Shown: piece by piece, positions 9,803-11,311 of the stretch | Layout: every line of letters begins with the position of its first letter | Numbering within the stretch: position 1 is the first letter of the stretch | NCBI GenBank assembly: GCA_001791465.1 | Contig: MGER01000074.1 | Location: forward strand, 889 to 12,199 | From: Candidatus Uhrbacteria bacterium RIFCSPLOWO2_02_FULL_49_11 | GTDB lineage: Bacteria; Patescibacteriota; Patescibacteriia; 2-02-FULL-49-11 | DNA length: 11,311 bases | Direction of reading: 5' to 3' | Notes under the pieces: model-generated | Seen by the model: the letters and a program-made list of their open reading frames with translations, nothing else | Databases searched by the model: none | What the model was told of the DNA's origin: nothing | Translations under genes and position numbers: made by a program

Positions 9803-11080
9803 CTAAAATAACGATTCCTGCTGCACCCTTTTCCTGTCACGCTCGGTAAACACCTCCACCGACCCGTACACGCCGTCATATCCCGGCGTCTTTTTTACCT
9901 CCCCGTTCCGCATACGTTCAATGCCCCGCACCACGATTGGGTCCAAAAATGCTTTGAGCTCGTCCAACGGTTTGCGCAAAAGGATGTCAAACTCGCTTGC
10001 ATGCGCGCCCACGAGCGTCTCATAAATCGCGGTCACGCCCTTAGAATGTTTTCCCCTCTCCAGCCCGTCGCCTATGATCTCCTGTAAAGGCACGAGGCTG
10101 CGAAATTCCGGACGATTGCGGGGCTGATATCCTTCTTTACGGTCTGCGAGCTCCTCCACGCGGCTCAACACGCCCACGGTGACCGGACGGCCGCACTTGG
10201 GACAAATCCCCTTCTTCTTCCGCGTTTCCTGCGGGCTCCAGAGTACCTCGCACGCCCGGTGGCCGTCATAATGATACATGCCCTCTTCAGGAAAAAACTC
10301 ATATGTCTCTCTAATGCGATTTTTCCCCGTCTCCGACCGCAACGCGTGTGTAATATTGCGGAAGGATCGCGCGGCCACCTCCACCACGGTGGCCTCACGC
10401 CCAAGGTTCGGCGGCGAATGAGCGTCTGAAAAAGAAATGATGGTTTTATGGTCGAGTTCTCCTAAGCGCCAATTCATTGGCGGATCGGATGATAATCCTG
10501 TCTCCACCGCAGGAATCCAAGGTGCAACCTCGCCCCAGGCTTCTTCAAACGAGTCAAACCCTGACTTTGACCCATACATGCCGAACCATGGCGTCCATAC
10601 ATGCGCGGGCACCACCAAAAAATCAGGATCCGCTTCCCGCGCAAATTCCGCCAAGCGTATCATATCCAATCCCAGGATGGGACGCCCATCGGACGCAAGT
10701 TTTCCCACCTTCCCGAGCAGCGCATTCAAACGCGCCGCGGCCTCCCGGGAAGGCGCAAAGAGCAACACATGGACTCTCCGCACATGTCCCCCGCGGGAAA
10801 AAATACACGCCACTTCCGACGTGTACATGAAGAGCGGATCATGGGATGCCGCAGTGTGCTGAGGAATATGATGCGCATGCTTCAGCTTGTACAGTCCTTC
10901 TCCCGCATCTTCCAACTGTTCCCCGCACTCGCGAAACCATGCCGGATGGGTAAAATCACCGGTTCCCACCACGTCAATCCCTTTCTTCCGCGCCCATAAG
11001 TGATGGTGCGGCAAATCGCTGTCTTTCGAGCACGCCCGCGCGTATTTTGTATGAATTTCCAAATCACAGATCAGGTTCAT
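9803..11080 (-). CDS. Endonuclease Q-like PHP-family DNA repair nuclease
   Basis: The 425-residue product matches the EndoQ pattern. The N-terminal PHP domain has DLEIHTKYARACSK (6-19), GTGDFTHPAW (39-48), EVACIFSRGGHVRRVHVLLFAP, SDGRPILGLD, PAHVWTPWFGMYGSKSGFD, ETGLSSDPPMNWR and SDAHSP. Next come FFPEEGMYHYDGHRAC and the zinc-binding CPKCGRPVTVGVLSRVEELADR. EndoQ, best known from Thermococcales archaea, nicks DNA 5' of deaminated bases or abasic sites. The first metal motif reads DLEIH where PHP enzymes usually have DxHxH. The last five residues, QESLF, fit the bacterial sliding-clamp binding motif, as archaeal EndoQ binds PCNA. I chose ATG 11080 because the upstream in-frame extension does not resemble the family. 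A -10-like TATAGA ends six bases before it. Confidence 0.88.
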   Translation of the reverse strand: MNLICDLEIHTKYARACSKDSDLPHHHLWARKKGIDVVGTGDFTHPAWFRECGEQLEDAGEGLYKLKHAHHIPQHTAASHDPLFMYTSEVACIFSRGGHVRRVHVLLFAPSREAAARLNALLGKVGKLASDGRPILGLDMIRLAEFAREADPDFLVVPAHVWTPWFGMYGSKSGFDSFEEAWGEVAPWIPAVETGLSSDPPMNWRLGELDHKTIISFSDAHSPPNLGREATVVEVAARSFRNITHALRSETGKNRIRETYEFFPEEGMYHYDGHRACEVLWSPQETRKKKGICPKCGRPVTVGVLSRVEELADRKEGYQPRNRPEFRSLVPLQEIIGDGLERGKHSKGVTAIYETLVGAHASEFDILLRKPLDELKAFLDPIVVRGIERMRNGEVKKTPGYDGVYGSVEVFTERDRKRVQQESLF

Positions 11081-11086
11081 AGTAAA

Positions 11087-11092
11087 TCTATA
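11087..11092 (-). promoter_or_regulatory. Putative -10 element of the EndoQ gene (leaderless start)
   Basis: TATAGA on the minus strand ends six bases before the ATG, placing +1 on the start codon, as for ruvA and the LAGLIDADG gene. No clear -35. Confidence 0.35.
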
Positions 11093-11098
11093 GTCCTG

Positions 11099-11225
11099 AC
11101 GCAGATATACGCTGATAACCGACTGCGATAAGCGTCGGAGCTCGTCTCCGACCAATCGGTAGCAGACAAGCTGCCACGCTACAATTGATATCGCTATGGG
11201 CCAGACGCAGATCAACGCAGATATA
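11099..11225. repeat. Palindrome cluster bounded by an 11-bp direct repeat
   Basis: ACGCAGATATA occurs at 11099-11109 and 11215-11225. Between the copies, GCGATA and TATCGC can close a three-way structure containing GTCGGAG-CTCGT-CTCCGAC (11134-11152) and a GTAGC...GCTAC hairpin with inner GCAG/CTGC. No coding function is seen. It separates endoQ from the next minus-strand gene. Confidence 0.7.
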
Positions 11226-11264
11226 TAAATGACGACTAATTAAAAACTACTCGCTCACAATCAA

Positions 11265-11311
11265 CTATTCACCACCCGCCAATTTCCTCTCCACCTCCCT
11301 ATCATACTCCT
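11265..11311 (-). CDS. 3' end of a minus-strand gene, cut by the window edge
   Basis: One frame entering from the window edge reads EYDREVERKLAGGE and stops at TAG (11265-11267). The charged, helical composition looks like a real C-terminus, but 14 codons are too few to name the protein. It would be upstream of endoQ on the same strand. Confidence 0.4.
   Translation of the reverse strand, partial: EYDREVERKLAGGE

Noticed and set aside
9668..9808. 46-codon frame starting at ATG 9668
   Set aside because: It overlaps the Shine-Dalgarno, the micro-ORF and the terminator hairpin, and its composition is not protein-like. The Shine-Dalgarno spacing favours the ATG at 9687.
11081..11215. In-frame N-terminal extension of the EndoQ protein (45 residues)
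   Set aside because: It runs through the palindrome cluster and precedes the conserved EndoQ N-terminus. The ATG at 11080 gives family length.

Overview
The window looks like a compact bacterial chromosome segment, most likely from the Candidate Phyla Radiation (Patescibacteria, Parcubacteria-like). That is an inference from gene content and style, not from a search. The supporting signs are very short intergenic gaps, a FemA/FemB-type transferase, a stand-alone LAGLIDADG endonuclease beside tRNA genes, an archaeal-looking endonuclease Q, almost no Shine-Dalgarno sequences, and housekeeping proteins peppered with extra low-complexity segments.

Layout. 1-1765 (minus): ruvA, a femAB-like gene and tRNA-Arg(CCG), apparently one transcription unit. 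1840-5062 (plus): uvrB followed one base later by a truB whose product is fused to a RibL/TagD-like nucleotidyltransferase. 5182-5451 (plus) rpsT and 5420-6478 (minus) holA converge and overlap. 6517-7138 (minus): tRNA-Pro, tRNA-Phe and a complex tRNA-Ile locus. 7283-7633 (plus): rplS. 7685-8377 (plus): LAGLIDADG endonuclease whose last codons lie inside tRNA-Leu. 8460-9235 (plus): tRNA-Val, a small membrane protein gene and tRNA-Ala, with further interrupted tRNA sequences. 9246-9797: terminator, strong promoter, a gene-poor stretch, a 15-residue lysine-rich micro-ORF with a perfect Shine-Dalgarno, terminator. 9803-11080 (minus): endonuclease Q-like protein. 11265-11311: 3' end of a further minus-strand gene.

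Two themes stand out. First, three intact tRNA genes (Ile, Val, Ala) share one architecture. Each is enclosed by a perfect 11-12 bp inverted repeat that lengthens the acceptor helix, and each sits inside the sequence of another, outer tRNA whose D-loop is expanded by strong hairpins. For tRNA-Ala the outer tRNA can be folded as a complete cloverleaf, with the inner tRNA gene in its anticodon loop. I cannot decide from sequence alone whether these are nested or split functional genes or debris of element insertion. The three-fold recurrence makes a shared mechanism likely.

Second, short repeats invade genes. Arrays of about four 7-bp units and perfect palindromes lie in frame inside femAB, uvrB and truB, one array lies just upstream of rpsT, and one forms the linker of the TruB fusion. 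DNA repair and recombination is well represented (RuvA, UvrB, EndoQ, HolA), beside translation (S20, L19, TruB, tRNAs) and cell wall (FemAB).
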